Positions 42,352 to 43,121 of a stretch of DNA of 43,121 bases are shown here, piece by piece. This DNA comes from Paenibacillus albiflavus. Lineage in GTDB: Bacteria; Bacillota; Bacilli; Paenibacillales; NBRC-103111. Both the position numbers and the translations under genes were made by a program. How positions within the stretch are numbered: the stretch's first letter is position 1; each line of letters starts with the position of its first letter. The notes below the pieces were generated by a model that saw only the letters and a list, made by a program, of their open reading frames with translations, was not told the origin of the DNA and ran no database searches. The stretch spans positions 1 to 43,121 of the forward strand of contig NZ_SKFG01000034.1 in assembly GCF_004344915.1 (NCBI RefSeq), written 5' to 3'.

Positions 42352-43121
42352 CTAACATTTGGATCCAATTGCGATCCAATTGATGCTACCACTAATTTCA
42401 GACGAGATTGTCGCACGTATAATTGAAATAACAGCTCGATCTGCCTCTTTCTGATTAATAATCGCATAACAAGCAGGATGATTTGTCATCGCAACGATGG
42501 CGTATTCGATATTAGCAAATGGTTCGTCAAAGATCACTTCAAGATCGGCAGTCTCATCCTCGATACCCATTTGGTAGTCGGCAAATCCAAATTGTTGCAA
42601 TGCGATTGGCTTGGACTGAACGGTTAGCACAGGCTTAAAGGTTAAATGCTCTTCTCGAATTGAACCTACTGTTAAGTGATCGCTTAAAATAGAGCCATTC
42701 TTAATATGGTCTGCACCAATCGAAAGCAATCCCAGCTTATCACCAGTTATTGATTGGTCTTGTAGCTTATCAGATGAGATCGCGCCACTGCTTATATGTT
42801 CGCCTCGAATCAATTCTTGAGTCAAGTGTTCTGTGATAATGGATCCTTCACATATATGCTCAGCGTTTACTGCTTCATATGCCAGCTTCTCTCCAGTCAC
42901 AGCTCCATCCGCAATGTGCTCACAGGTAATCGCATGATCGGTTATTTTTTCACTTGTAACGCTCTTTCCCACTAGATGATAATCTGTAATGGATCCCGGT
43001 GATATCCGATCCTTAGTGACTGATCCTTCACTCAAATGCAAGGTCGAGATCGAGAAATGTCTGATTTTTGAACCATCCACACTTCCAATAGCAAGTTTGT
43101 CATATGTGACGGATTCATCCT
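42352..43121 (-). CDS. Decapeptide-repeat protein with WIAG-like tail, 3' part; runs off the right edge
   Basis: The frame is open to the window edge (about 256 codons seen); a GTG at 43080 is internal, because the repeat continues before it (SVTYDKLAIGSVDG). About 150 residues are repeats of roughly ten residues with a core like GSITxEHL or GAVTGEKL: a beta-strand pair, Gly-Ser, and alternating Leu/Ile, which suggests a beta-helix or trimeric fibre. The last roughly 90 residues form a compact domain with AIVAMTNHPACYAI, ending in SGSINWIAIGSKC, like the WIAG-tail domain of Paenibacillus proteins (recalled by name, not checked). It is probably a surface fibre with a C-terminal head, perhaps an acceptor for the CgeB-like enzyme (inference). 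Confidence 0.75.
   Translation of the reverse strand, partial: DESVTYDKLAIGSVDGSKIRHFSISTLHLSEGSVTKDRISPGSITDYHLVGKSVTSEKITDHAITCEHIADGAVTGEKLAYEAVNAEHICEGSIITEHLTQELIRGEHISSGAISSDKLQDQSITGDKLGLLSIGADHIKNGSILSDHLTVGSIREEHLTFKPVLTVQSKPIALQQFGFADYQMGIEDETADLEVIFDEPFANIEYAIVAMTNHPACYAIINQKEADRAVISIIRATISSEISGSINWIAIGSKC

Overview
The window comes from an endospore-forming, Gram-positive Firmicute, most likely Paenibacillus or a close relative (Paenibacillaceae). The signs are a 74-residue GerE, a collagen-like surface protein, CgeB-type and other spore-surface-like glycosyltransferases, a YesM/YesN-type two-component system beside a sugar ABC transporter, Bacillus-style FadR and FapR operators, and strong AGGAGG ribosome sites. 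No rRNA, tRNA or CRISPR array was seen.

Layout. 1-455 (minus) is the 5' part of a collagen-like gene running off the left edge. It is followed by a decayed IS3-family transposase (624-1040) and an XRE regulator with C-terminal repeats and a degenerate copy of its own start. 2283-5513 (minus) is a thiamine salvage operon, tenA-thiD-thiM-thiE, behind a promoter, a TPP riboswitch and an attenuator. 5544-12412 holds an MBL-fold hydrolase, an alanine-racemase-like/FAD lactone-oxidase pair, a YhgE/Pip membrane protein and an NAD(P)-binding protein. 12454-18740 (minus) is a sugar ABC importer followed by its histidine kinase and AraC-type response regulator. 18902-21733 has two unrelated MFS transporters.

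21877-25368 mixes sporulation and lipid genes: gerE with a sigma-K-like promoter, a fabH with a FapR-like operator, and two paralogous GT2-type proteins, one of which has lost its DxD motif. 25500-27002 is a TnpB-only IS200/IS605-group element with omega-RNA and both ends recognisable. It sits exactly at the stop codon of an SRPBCC-PDZ gene co-transcribed with an ArsR regulator.

28176-40705 holds fatty-acid degradation genes: a PaaI-type thioesterase, then lcfA, fadE, fadA, fadN and fadF on minus, and fadR, etfB and etfA on plus. A perfect palindromic FadR box lies in the divergent spacer. Acyl-CoA ligation, dehydrogenation (electrons to EtfAB, then probably FadF), hydration/oxidation and thiolysis are all encoded together. 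40796-43121 (minus) returns to the spore-surface theme with a small Gly-every-fourth-residue protein, a CgeB-like glycosyltransferase carrying the same motif, and a decapeptide-repeat protein with a WIAG-like tail running off the right edge.

The most unusual material is this candidate spore-surface set: collagen-like protein, GerE, paired glycosyltransferases, CgeB homologue, repeat protein and the shared GY-x-x-GY motif. The clean TnpB insertion scar is also notable.
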